Shown here one piece after another: positions 34,766 through 42,478 of a stretch of 64,000 nt of DNA. The stretch's first letter is position 1; every line of letters begins with the position of its first letter. The DNA is from an uncultured Pontibacter sp. (GTDB lineage Bacteria > Bacteroidota > Bacteroidia > Cytophagales > Hymenobacteraceae): the NCBI RefSeq assembly GCF_947499215.1, contig NZ_CANMNI010000002.1, forward strand, positions 744,001 through 808,000, written 5' to 3'. The position numbers were made by a program, and so were the translations under genes. The notes below the pieces were generated by a model that saw nothing but the letters and a program-made list of their open reading frames with translations, ran no database searches and was not told the origin of the DNA.

Positions 34766-34936
34766 ATGAAAAATATAAGGCTATACCTGCCAATCCTATT
34801 CGTATTTATGGCGCTGACAATGACCAGTTGCGACGTCATTGCCGACATCTTTAAAGCCGGTATGTGGACCGCGCTCATCATCATCGTCCTGATTGTGGCC
34901 CTTGTAGGCTGGCTGTTCAGCAGATTCAGACGGTAA
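34766..34936 (+). CDS. Very small lipoprotein with one membrane helix (56 aa)
   Basis: A 56-residue product: a lipoprotein signal ending in MTSC (Cys22) followed by DVIADIFKAGMWTALIIIVLIVALVGWLF and a basic tail SRFRR. Proteins of this shape, with SC-x-V-x-x-IFKAG-W then a helix, are frequent in Bacteroidota and, as I recall, sometimes mislabelled as phosphatidate cytidylyltransferase. It is too short to be an enzyme. The start ATG is preceded by an AT-rich leader; a terminator follows. Confidence 0.75.
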   Translation: MKNIRLYLPILFVFMALTMTSCDVIADIFKAGMWTALIIIVLIVALVGWLFSRFRR

Positions 34937-34957
34937 GCTTAATACCTAACACAAAAG

Positions 34958-34985
34958 AAAAGGGAGCCAAATGGCTCCCTTTTTG
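34958..34985. terminator. Bidirectional terminator
   Basis: AAAGGGAGCC pairs with GGCTCCCTTT around AAAT and is followed by T; it separates convergent genes. Confidence 0.88.
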
Positions 34986-34990
34986 ATTTT

Positions 34991-35602
34991 TTACTTGCTG
35001 CTTCGCTTCGGCATGGTCCCCAGTATATAGTCCCAAAGCGGAGATGACACGCCGTAGGCCACGTTGGGGTCTTTGTAGTGGTGAATGCTGTGATGGATCC
35101 AGAGTTGCTTCAGAAAGTTTTTAGGTGGTGCATAGGCGTGTACCGCGTAGTGCACGAACAGGTATAGCGCATAGCCAAACAACATACCAGCCACTACACC
35201 AAATACAAACTGTCCGAAAATCAGCTTGAACACAAAGAAAAGGAACGAAGCGATGAAAAGGCTCACGATGGGTGGCATGGCTAAGCGCTCTTTGTCTTTT
35301 GGATACTCGTGGTGGTTACCGTGGAAAGTATACTGTATGCGTTCCTTCATGGGTGTATCCGTATCCATGTGGAACACGAAACGGTGGGCACTGTACTCCA
35401 TCAGCGAGAAGATAAGCCAGCCCAGTAGAAAAAAGCCGATCGCCTCCAGCACATTGATGAAACTGTACGTGATGCCATAATAGATCAGACCGATGGCAAT
35501 AACGATAAAGATGGAAATAGGCAGTGCGATGTGTGTACGCGTCAGTCTTTCCAGCACAGGGTTCTGGAATATCTGGGCTTGTCCTTTGTGATTAGGTTTC
35601 AT
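34991..35602 (-). CDS. Fatty acid hydroxylase, sphingolipid 2-hydroxylase type
   Basis: The 203-residue membrane protein has the full set of di-iron histidine boxes of the sterol desaturase/fatty-acid hydroxylase family: EYSAHRFVFH (H73-H78), FHGNHHEYP (H94, H97, H98), HYAVHA and IHHSIHHYKDP, between four membrane helices. The first box followed by HGNHHEYP resembles fatty-acid 2-hydroxylases (FA2H/Scs7), which would make 2-hydroxy fatty acids for sphingolipids. Cytophagales commonly make sphingolipids. Confidence 0.9.
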   Translation of the reverse strand: MKPNHKGQAQIFQNPVLERLTRTHIALPISIFIVIAIGLIYYGITYSFINVLEAIGFFLLGWLIFSLMEYSAHRFVFHMDTDTPMKERIQYTFHGNHHEYPKDKERLAMPPIVSLFIASFLFFVFKLIFGQFVFGVVAGMLFGYALYLFVHYAVHAYAPPKNFLKQLWIHHSIHHYKDPNVAYGVSSPLWDYILGTMPKRSSK

Positions 35603-35710
35603 AGTCAGGTTTTGCTAAAAACGGATTTCAACTGCAAAATTAGTTAAAATATTAGGTATAGCGTATGTATTTATCCGCTGCAATACATAAGCGGTAACGA
35701 GGAGTTTTTG

Positions 35711-36232
35711 TTATGGTTTAACTAACGATTCTAATCGTTCAATGTTATACCTTTTTCCCGATACCGTATACCTAGCCTGCTTGTAGAAACCTATGCGTGT
35801 AGCTAATGTTTTGACTATGAAATCTTTTAGCTCCGCTTCATTTTTTTGCGCGAGAAGAGGGCGTAGTGTGAGATCTGTTACAATCAAACGCCGCGTGAGT
35901 TCCTGCGCCGGCACATCCAGAAAAATGCTCGTACCCTGCTGGTTGATAAAAGTCATGTTGTCGAAGAAGCAGGGGGTGCCGCCGCCAGTAGCGACAACAG
36001 CTTTATCAAATTCTCTCACCACTACCTCCAGTGCCTGACGTTCTTTCTGTCGGAAAAACTCCTGCCCACCTTCCTCAAACAACTGCGCAATGCTCCTGCC
36101 TTCCCGCTGCTCAATGTACTCGTCGAGGTCCACAAAGGCATAGCCCAGCCGCTCGGCCAACTGTCTACCTAAGGTAGTCTTGCCGGCTCCCATCATACCG
36201 ATCAGGAAAATGCGCTGTGTGTTCAAAGCCAA
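35711..36232 (-). CDS. aroK: Shikimate kinase
   Basis: The 173-residue protein is shikimate kinase: P-loop FLIGMMGAGKTTLGRQLA (9-26), FVDLDEYIEQREG with the shikimate-binding Asp, EFFRQKE with Arg, AVVATGGGTPCF (Gly-rich shikimate loop) and TLRPLL (lid Arg). It makes shikimate-3-phosphate in aromatic amino-acid synthesis. The start is a TTG (36232): the in-frame stop upstream is at 36262 and no ATG occurs before the P-loop. It follows the DoxX gene on the same strand with a 16-base gap. Confidence 0.93.
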   Translation of the reverse strand: MALNTQRIFLIGMMGAGKTTLGRQLAERLGYAFVDLDEYIEQREGRSIAQLFEEGGQEFFRQKERQALEVVVREFDKAVVATGGGTPCFFDNMTFINQQGTSIFLDVPAQELTRRLIVTDLTLRPLLAQKNEAELKDFIVKTLATRIGFYKQARYTVSGKRYNIERLESLVKP

Positions 36233-36248
36233 GGTATAGAGAGGATTC

Positions 36249-37340
36249 TTACAGCAAACTCACCAACTCCGACACTTCTGGCGTGTCGTTGTGGTGCCAC
36301 AAGCCTTTTACGGTACCGTCCTGCAGCAGCATGGTGCCGGGGTTGGAGCGCATCATGGTCTTGAGCACAGTGCCGTCACCGAAAAAATAGGGAGCGGCCA
36401 AACCAACTTCGTGGCGGAAGGCCTCAAACTCCTGACGACCCGACGAGGTGATTACCACCGGCGTTATACCTTGCTGCTCGGCCTCCTGCACCAGTTGGTT
36501 TATCTGATCGATGTTACTGCGGTCGGCTTTCTCTACGTTATGCACGATCACCAGCAGTTTGTTGCCGCTCAGGATCTCCGACGTGAAGTCGCCCTCATCG
36601 TTCCACACGTTGAAGTCGGTGATCTTCGGGCCGTCCTCCGGATTGATGGCAACCATCTCTTTGAAGGTATAGTCATCGCCCATCGGGTACTCCTCAAACT
36701 CCTGCTCTTCCCCGTCTTTCACCATCACATACTTATAGCGCAGTGGTGCCGATGGCTTCATTAGCGCAGGTATGTTGTTGCCTATTTTATAAGCGCGGAA
36801 GTCGACATAAGGCAGGTGCTCGTAGGCGTACCAACCGATGCCTACCGAAATTAAAGCAGTGAGTGCTGTTACAGCAGCTCCAACTTTCGGCTGTACCAGC
36901 GGCTGCAGGTAGCGTTTATTAAGAAGCAGCCAAACGATCATCACCAGCAGCACGATGTCTTTGGTGAACGATTCCCAAGGCGTAAGCTTAATGGCATCGC
37001 CGAAGCAGCCACAGTCAGTCACTTTATTGAAGTAGGCTGAGTAAAAGGTCAGGAAGGTGAAGAACACGATCATGGCCAACAGCAGCCACAGCACTTCCTT
37101 GAGCTTCCAACGGATAAGCAGCGCCACGCCCAGCACGATTTCGGCCGCACTCAGGAAGATGGACAGAAACAGCGCCGCCGGCACCAGCGACAGGAACACA
37201 GGCGAAATGTCATGGGCGAATACCTCGAAGTATTCTTCCAGTTTAATGGCCGTCCCCACCGGGTCGTTGATCTTGATCAGGCCCGAGAAGATGAACAGCA
37301 CCCCCACAAAAAGCCAGAAAAATTTGGTGATATATCGCAT
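36249..37340 (-). CDS. DoxX-family protein with thioredoxin-like C-terminus (BT_3928 type)
   Basis: The 363-residue protein has four to five membrane helices in the first 170 residues of the DoxX/MauE type, with FIFSGLIKINDPVGTAIKLEEYFEVF and a conserved VTDCGCFGDAIKLTPWESFTKD loop carrying two cysteines. From about residue 190 a periplasmic domain follows, with a thioredoxin-like order ending in LLQDGTVKGLWHHNDTP but without a CxxC motif. The family is conserved in Bacteroidota with unknown function, possibly in quinone-linked disulfide handling. Confidence 0.85.
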   Translation of the reverse strand: MRYITKFFWLFVGVLFIFSGLIKINDPVGTAIKLEEYFEVFAHDISPVFLSLVPAALFLSIFLSAAEIVLGVALLIRWKLKEVLWLLLAMIVFFTFLTFYSAYFNKVTDCGCFGDAIKLTPWESFTKDIVLLVMIVWLLLNKRYLQPLVQPKVGAAVTALTALISVGIGWYAYEHLPYVDFRAYKIGNNIPALMKPSAPLRYKYVMVKDGEEQEFEEYPMGDDYTFKEMVAINPEDGPKITDFNVWNDEGDFTSEILSGNKLLVIVHNVEKADRSNIDQINQLVQEAEQQGITPVVITSSGRQEFEAFRHEVGLAAPYFFGDGTVLKTMMRSNPGTMLLQDGTVKGLWHHNDTPEVSELVSLL

Positions 37341-37586
37341 AATTGACCTCCCCCCTGCCCCCTCCTAAAAACAGGAGGGGGAGAAGAATATGTTAGATGA
37401 TTTATACAGAAATTAAAAACTCAATGCCTTAAACGTGTGCATTGCAATGTCATCCCTAATGCAATAAGAGAGCTGATTGCTTAATCATTCAGATTTCTAG
37501 CTTCTCTCGAAATGACAGAAAATATACCTTTCAGCCAATTTACCTTTACCCCCCTCCTGTTTTTAGGAGGGGGCTGGGGGAGGTTA
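37341..37586. repeat. MITE-like intergenic element with GC-rich terminal inverted repeats
   Basis: The left end (about 37344-37383) and the right end (about 37547-37586) are nearly perfect inverted copies: CCTCCCCC, GCCCCCTCC, TAAAAACA, GGAGGGGG. Each end also folds on itself as a hairpin. Between them lies a second, degenerate inverted pair starting TGTCAT (37448) and ending ATGACA (37517), which resembles another common Bacteroidota repeat. The right end overlaps the stop codon of the DUF1599 gene. Confidence 0.7.
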
Positions 37587-38129
37587 CTCCGCAAAGCCTG
37601 ACTTAATCAGCGCGAACACGGCATAGTTGATCATGTCGCGATAGTTGGCTTCTACGCCTTCTGAGATTAGGGTATGGCCTTCGTTGTCTTCGATCTGCTT
37701 GGTGCGGTAGAGCTTCATCAGGATGATATCGGTGATGGAGCTCACGCGCATGTCACGCCACGCCTCGCCGTAGTCATGGTTCTTGGCGTTGAGCAGCTTG
37801 ATGTTCTCCTCAATGTGGGCGGTGTATAGGCGCTCCACCTCCTCTGCCGAAAGCGTCAGCTCGTCACTCTCCTGCAGTTTGAGCTGCATCAGCGCAATCA
37901 CGCAGTAATTGATAATGCCCACAAACTCGTCGCGGATATCATCCTCCACCATTTGCTTACCCTTCTCCTGAATGGAGCGGATACGCTGCGCCTTGATAAA
38001 GATCTGATCGGTGATGGACGGCAGGCGCAGCACGCGCCAGGCGGTGCCGTAATCTTTGGTCTTCTTGACGAAGGTATCTTTGCAGCGGTTTACTACCTGA
38101 TTATATTCCTGGAGTGTTTGACTAATCAA
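37584..38129 (-). CDS. DUF1599 protein, two tandem copies of the domain
   Basis: The 181-residue protein consists of two related halves. The first contains KTKDYGTAWRVLRLPSITDQIFIKAQRIRSI and a later IINYCVIALMQL; the second contains KNHDYGEAWRDMRVSSITDIILMKLYRTKQI and MINYAVFALIKSG. DUF1599 is annotated as a nucleotide-modification-associated domain with an all-alpha fold that may act on nucleotides. The start is TTG 38129, because no ATG exists in frame upstream or before the first domain. It is divergent from folP. Confidence 0.85.
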   Translation of the reverse strand: MISQTLQEYNQVVNRCKDTFVKKTKDYGTAWRVLRLPSITDQIFIKAQRIRSIQEKGKQMVEDDIRDEFVGIINYCVIALMQLKLQESDELTLSAEEVERLYTAHIEENIKLLNAKNHDYGEAWRDMRVSSITDIILMKLYRTKQIEDNEGHTLISEGVEANYRDMINYAVFALIKSGFAE

Positions 38130-38153
38130 CTTTTTAGCTTTAATTTTAAACGA

Positions 38154-39029
38154 TTGACAGATACGCCAACATTGGAATCGAAAGATAAGTTTTTTCGAAA
38201 GAAAAGTACACTTAACTGCCGCGGAAAAATCCTTTCGCTGGATATGCCGCTAGTCATGGGCATCCTCAATGTTACGCCTGACTCCTTTTATGCGGGCAGC
38301 CGCCTCAGCTCTCTTGACGAAGTAGTACACCGTGCCGAAAGCATGCTGGGCAACGGTGCCGACATCCTCGACTTGGGAGGTTATTCCTCCCGCCCGGGCG
38401 CTGCGGACGTATCGGTAGCTGAAGAATTGGACCGGGTTATACCTGCTATCGAAGCGATTATACAGCATTTTCCGGAGGCCGTTATTTCAGTTGATACCTT
38501 CCGGGCAGATGTGGCCGATGCAAGTATACAGGCAGGCGCCTCTATCATCAACGACATTTCGGGTGGCAACTTAGATGAAGCCATGTTCGAAACCGTGGCG
38601 CGAATGCAAGTGCCTTACATCCTCATGCACATGCGCGGCACACCACAGACCATGAACAGCCTGACGGACTATAATGACCTTGTGCTGGATGTAATCGACG
38701 AGTTGCAGGCGAAGGTGGCGCAGCTAAAAAATTTGGGTGTGAATGACATCATTCTGGACCCGGGCTTCGGTTTCGCTAAGACCGTAGACCAGAACTTTGA
38801 GCTAATGCACCGCCTCGAGGAACTTCGCATACTCGAGCTGCCGTTACTAGTGGGAGTATCCCGCAAGTCCATGACCTACAAGTATCTGGGCATCGACCAA
38901 TCTGAAGCACTGGCCGGCACAATAGCACTCAACACCATCGCGTTAGGAAAAGGCGCCGACATTTTGCGGGTACACGACGTAAAAGAAACTAAACAGACTA
39001 TTCAACTATACACGAAAGTAGCGCATTGA
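38154..39029 (+). CDS. folP: Dihydropteroate synthase
   Basis: The 291-residue enzyme has all family motifs: LVMGILNVTPDSFY, DLGGYSSRPGA, ISVDTFRADVA, IINDISGG, LMHMRGTPQTM, IILDPGFGFAKT with the Lys/Asn region and LLVGVSRKSM. It condenses the pterin pyrophosphate with p-aminobenzoate in folate synthesis. The start is uncertain: the only candidates near the expected N-terminus are TTG 38154 and TTG 38172; longer versions would read through the opposite gene. Its stop TGA overlaps the start TTG of cdaA. Confidence 0.93.
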   Translation: MTDTPTLESKDKFFRKKSTLNCRGKILSLDMPLVMGILNVTPDSFYAGSRLSSLDEVVHRAESMLGNGADILDLGGYSSRPGAADVSVAEELDRVIPAIEAIIQHFPEAVISVDTFRADVADASIQAGASIINDISGGNLDEAMFETVARMQVPYILMHMRGTPQTMNSLTDYNDLVLDVIDELQAKVAQLKNLGVNDIILDPGFGFAKTVDQNFELMHRLEELRILELPLLVGVSRKSMTYKYLGIDQSEALAGTIALNTIALGKGADILRVHDVKETKQTIQLYTKVAH

Positions 39030-39874
39030 TTCCTTTATTTACACTGGGTTTTTTGGAGATTGAGTTGCTGGATGTACTCGACATCCTGCTCGTTACGGTA
39101 TTGCTGTACCAGCTCTACAAGCTCCTGACCGGTAGCGTAGCCCTCAAAATTTTCTTGGGACTTCTCTCCGTATACCTGCTATACCTAGTGGTAAGGGCGG
39201 CAGGCATGGAGTTGCTCAGTATCATCCTCGGCCAGTTTATGGGTGTGGGTGTTCTGGCAGCCATCATCGTGTTCCAGCCTGAGATCCGACGCTTTCTTTT
39301 GCTCATCGGTAAAACCACCGCCTTTAACAACGACCGCCTGTTCCGTGGCTTTCCGTGGCGCCGTGAGCAAGTGGACAAACTCAGCCTCACTCCTTTTATA
39401 GAAGCCGCCAAATCGCTGGCCGCCAAGAACACGGGTGCGCTGATCGTATTTGCCAAAAGCTCTGAATTGAAATATTACGCCGAGTCCGGCGACTTGATCG
39501 ATGCCGTAATCTCGAAGCGTCTGCTGATGTCGATCTTTAACAAAACGAGTCCGTTGCACGATGGCGCCGTGATCATCTCGGGCAATCGCATCAAAGCGGC
39601 ACGCTGTATTTTGCCTGTAACAGAGAACAACGAGATACCAGCCTCCATGGGTCTGCGCCACCGCGCCGCCATCGGCCTCACTGAAGTAACCGACAGTGTG
39701 GTGCTCGTTGTATCGGAAGAGACCGGCCAGATTGCGCTCGTTCGTAATGCCGAGGTATACCGCAATCTTTCCTCCGCCGACCTTCGCGTAAAACTCAACC
39801 AGTTCCTGTTCGACACAGACCAGAAACCAGCCGCCGCTCCGGCTCCTGCCGAGAAGTCGGTGAGTGCAGCCTAA
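39026..39874 (+). CDS. cdaA: Diadenylate cyclase (c-di-AMP synthase)
   Basis: The 282-residue protein has three N-terminal membrane helices (about 12-32, 38-57, 62-82) and the DisA_N/DAC domain with SPLHDGAVII (DGA 179-181) and MGLRHRAAIGL (RHR 211-213), the two catalytic motifs. It joins two ATP to c-di-AMP. The tail after residue 260 is Ala/Pro-rich. Translation starts at TTG 39026 overlapping the folP stop (TTGA), so the two genes are coupled. The folP-cdaA pair is common in Bacteroidota. Confidence 0.93.
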   Translation: MIPLFTLGFLEIELLDVLDILLVTVLLYQLYKLLTGSVALKIFLGLLSVYLLYLVVRAAGMELLSIILGQFMGVGVLAAIIVFQPEIRRFLLLIGKTTAFNNDRLFRGFPWRREQVDKLSLTPFIEAAKSLAAKNTGALIVFAKSSELKYYAESGDLIDAVISKRLLMSIFNKTSPLHDGAVIISGNRIKAARCILPVTENNEIPASMGLRHRAAIGLTEVTDSVVLVVSEETGQIALVRNAEVYRNLSSADLRVKLNQFLFDTDQKPAAAPAPAEKSVSAA

Positions 39875-39895
39875 GATATATATCGCACTAACAGC

Positions 39896-39925
39896 AAAGC
39901 CAGCCTTTTGGGGCTGGCTTTTTCA
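39896..39925 (+). terminator. Hairpin terminator
   Basis: AAAGCCAGCC pairs with GGCTGGCTTT and is followed by T residues, 22 bases after the cdaA stop. Confidence 0.88.
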
Positions 39926-40157
39926 TTTACCATCAATACAGGTATAGCCTAAAGCATTTCCTAAAGTTGTTCGGTCTCACCCCAAAGTGTGGAATACATT
40001 CCCCATTTACAGTTCCCTTTCCACAGGTTGCATAAAACGAAACAATATTGCAACCACCTTATAATCAACAATTTAAAACAAATGTCAGGTTTTGGCACGG
40101 TTATGCCAATAGGGCTTTGCGAAATCAAATAGTTAATCTAAACTAAACTGACATAAC

Positions 40158-40502
40158 ATGAAAAAAGCAACTTTTTTAGCAGCCGCCATCGCCCTTCTTG
40201 GATTCACATCAATCGATGCCAACGCACAAGCCGCACAGGCTGCTGAGCAAGCTCAGACTCAAACTCAAAACGATAATAAAGAGAAAGTTACCAAAGACCA
40301 ACTTCCTGAGCCTGTTAAGGCTGTGTTGGATCACGAAGCTTATAAAGAGTGGACTGTAGGTGACATCTACAAAGTGAAGCCAGCTGAAGGTGCAGCCGAT
40401 GCGAAAGTGCTTTATGAGATCGCTCTGACGAACAAGGAAGGTCAGACTGGTACGATCACCCTTGACGAACAAGGCCAAGACGCCTCTAAAGAACAAGAAT
40501 AG
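40158..40502 (+). CDS. Small secreted protein, PepSY-like
   Basis: The 114-residue product has a signal peptide cut after DANAQ (about residue 24), a Gln/Ala/Glu linker and a short domain LPEPVKAVLDHEAYKEWTVGDIYKV, then VLYEIALTNKEGQTGTITLDEQGQ. The order helix, then strands with a G-x-x-G turn, resembles a half-PepSY domain. Function unknown. It is one of the more A-rich genes of the region, with codon use (CAA, GAA, AAA) suggesting high expression. Confidence 0.65.
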   Translation: MKKATFLAAAIALLGFTSIDANAQAAQAAEQAQTQTQNDNKEKVTKDQLPEPVKAVLDHEAYKEWTVGDIYKVKPAEGAADAKVLYEIALTNKEGQTGTITLDEQGQDASKEQE

Positions 40503-40543
40503 CCAAAGCGCATTTAAGATAAATACTTAGAACTATGGAAAGG

Positions 40544-40568
40544 GCCTCTGCTTAGCGGAGGCTTTTTT
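40544..40568. terminator. Hairpin terminator
   Basis: GCCTCTG pairs with CGGAGGC around CTTAG with a following T run; it sits between convergent genes. Confidence 0.8.
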
Positions 40569-40572
40569 GCGT

Positions 40573-40791
40573 CTATACCTTGCTTCTCCTACTCCAAAAC
40601 ACCCAATAGGCCAGCAAGCCAAACACAGGCACTACCCACAGCACAACCATCCAAAGCAGACGCTCCGTCAGGTTATAGTTTGTTTTGAAGATCAGGTGCA
40701 GCAGCGAGAGCACCACCAGTACGTAATAGGCGGCCACCAGTAGGAAGATGGAGCCAAAGATGGGATCGTTTCCGATGAAGCAAAATAGCAT
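40573..40791 (-). CDS. Small membrane protein, phospholipase D N-terminal-domain type (PLDc_N)
   Basis: The 72-residue product has two membrane helices (about 12-34 and 45-65) with the conserved NLTERLLWMVVLWVVPVFGLLAYWVFW, the signature of the stand-alone PLDc_N membrane domain. The function is unknown. ATG 40791 was chosen because the longer frame begins with TTG inside the neighbouring gene. Confidence 0.75.
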   Translation of the reverse strand: MLFCFIGNDPIFGSIFLLVAAYYVLVVLSLLHLIFKTNYNLTERLLWMVVLWVVPVFGLLAYWVFWSRRSKV

Positions 40792-40822
40792 AGATTTAGC
40801 TTGATGTTGAGGAGAAGTTAGC

Positions 40823-41113
40823 TTACCCAAAAAGAATTTGGCTGACAAACCAAGTCAGATAGGCTAGTGCAGGGGCGCAGAGCAAAAGCACCATGCCCAA
40901 GTTCACGCGCACCCACTGCGGGTTAAGCATCATACTTAGGTAAGCTTCCGCTGAAAGCAGTATGGAGAAGTAAAAGGTGATCTGCAATAGGGTACCGGTT
41001 AGGTTAACTTCACCCCGTATACCTGCCGTGGCATAAGCCAGAAATGATATAACCAGCCATGCGAGCACGGTACTGAGCAGCAACTGACCAGCTTTTACTT
41101 TAATGTTGTTCAT
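40823..41113 (-). CDS. Small membrane protein, unknown function
   Basis: A 96-residue product with three hydrophobic helices (about 9-30, 37-58, 70-92). I recognise no family. ATG 41113 starts the protein just before the first helix. The PLDc_N-type gene follows 31 bases later on the same strand, so they may be co-transcribed. Confidence 0.55.
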   Translation of the reverse strand: MNNIKVKAGQLLLSTVLAWLVISFLAYATAGIRGEVNLTGTLLQITFYFSILLSAEAYLSMMLNPQWVRVNLGMVLLLCAPALAYLTWFVSQILFG

Positions 41114-41152
41114 AGGTATAGCAGGTATAGGTATCAGTGATGATGACAAGAT

Positions 41153-41192
41153 ATAAAAAAAATAGCCGCTCCCATAACAGAAGCGGCTATTT
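41153..41192 (-). terminator. Terminator of kbl
   Basis: AATAGCCGCT (41161-41170) pairs with AGCGGCTATT (41182-41191); read on the minus strand it ends in a long U run (the A run at 41153-41160). Confidence 0.85.
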
Positions 41193-41214
41193 CTATACTA
41201 GTATAAAGTTGGGC

Positions 41215-42411
41215 TTATTTGATAACACCCAGCTCTTTGCCCACTTCTTTGAAAGCGGCGATACACTTGTCTAGGTGTACGCGGTCGTGCACGGCAGAGA
41301 GCTGTACACGGATACGAGCCTGTCCTTTTGGAACCACCGGGTAGTAGAAACCGATCACATAGATACCTTTGTCGAGCATGCGGGCTGCGAACTCCTGCGC
41401 CAGCGGTGCATCGTAGAGCATAACCGGTACAATCGGGTGGTCGCCTGGCTTGATGTCGAAACCGGCCGCCGTGATCTGCTCACGGAAATACTTGGTGTTC
41501 CACTCCAACTTGTCGCGCAGCTCAGTGGTAGAGCTCAGCAAATCCAACACTGCGATGGAAGCGCCCACAATAGACGGAGCCAGCGAGTTGGAGAACAGGT
41601 ATGGACGCGAGCGCTGACGCAGCATGTCGATGATCTCTTTTTTGCCTGATGTGAAACCACCCATGGCGCCGCCTAGCGCTTTGCCCAGCGTACCTGTGAT
41701 AATATCGATCTGGCCCATCACGTTATGGTACTCGTGCGTACCGCGACCGGTCTTACCCATAAAGCCCGAACTGTGGCACTCATCCACCATAATCAGGGCC
41801 TTATACTTGTCAGCCAGCGCCACGATCTTGTCAAGTTGCGCCACTGTGCCGTCCATGGAGAAGGCGCCGTCAGTTACGATGATGCGGTGCTTGGTGCCGG
41901 CATTCATGGCTTCCTGCAGCTTGGCCTCCAAGTCTTCCATGTTGTTGTGCTCGTAGCGGAAACGCTGAGCCTTGCACAGACGGATGCCATCGATGATGGA
42001 AGCATGGTTCAGCGCATCCGAAATGATAGCTGACTCAGCGTCGAATAAAGGTTCGAACAGACCGCCGTTCGCGTCGAAAGCCGCTGCATACAGGATGGTG
42101 TCTTCAGTACCGAGGAACTCAGAGATTTTACGCTCCAGTTCTTTGTGAATGTCTTGGGTGCCGCAGATAAAGCGCACCGAGCTCATGCCGTAACCGTGGG
42201 TGTCGATGGCATGCTTGGCCGCCTCTATCACCTTGGGGTGTGCCGACAGGCCTAGGTAGTTATTGGCGCAGAAGTTCAGCACATGGTGCATCTGTGTGGT
42301 ATCGATGTCAGCGCCCTGCGGGGTGGTGATGATACGTTCTTGCTTATACAAACCTGCTTCCTTGATCTCGGCAAGCTGCTGTTCTAAGTCTGGTTTTAAC
42401 GTTTCGTACAT
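41215..42411 (-). CDS. kbl: Glycine C-acetyltransferase (2-amino-3-ketobutyrate CoA ligase)
   Basis: The 398-residue PLP enzyme belongs to the alpha-oxoamine synthase family: [67 protein letters not shown] and the PLP lysine in [14 protein letters not shown]. Family members also include serine palmitoyltransferase; length, the N-terminal FCANNYLG and the nearby threonine dehydrogenase point to Kbl. It splits 2-amino-3-ketobutyrate into glycine and acetyl-CoA. Confidence 0.93.
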   Translation of the reverse strand: MYETLKPDLEQQLAEIKEAGLYKQERIITTPQGADIDTTQMHHVLNFCANNYLGLSAHPKVIEAAKHAIDTHGYGMSSVRFICGTQDIHKELERKISEFLGTEDTILYAAAFDANGGLFEPLFDAESAIISDALNHASIIDGIRLCKAQRFRYEHNNMEDLEAKLQEAMNAGTKHRIIVTDGAFSMDGTVAQLDKIVALADKYKALIMVDECHSSGFMGKTGRGTHEYHNVMGQIDIITGTLGKALGGAMGGFTSGKKEIIDMLRQRSRPYLFSNSLAPSIVGASIAVLDLLSSTTELRDKLEWNTKYFREQITAAGFDIKPGDHPIVPVMLYDAPLAQEFAARMLDKGIYVIGFYYPVVPKGQARIRVQLSAVHDRVHLDKCIAAFKEVGKELGVIK

Positions 42412-42478
42412 GGGTTATCTTCGTTAAGCTGTTACTTGTTCTATAATACGGGGCAGGTATAGCTTCTGCCCACTTTGT

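Noticed and set aside
37953-38153. Longer folP version starting at 37953
   Set aside because: The added 67 residues are unrelated to dihydropteroate synthases and lie wholly over the DUF1599 gene and its start.
41215-42411. Serine palmitoyltransferase instead of Kbl
   Set aside because: Tempting because a sphingolipid hydroxylase lies nearby, but the motifs and the neighbouring threonine dehydrogenase fit glycine C-acetyltransferase better.
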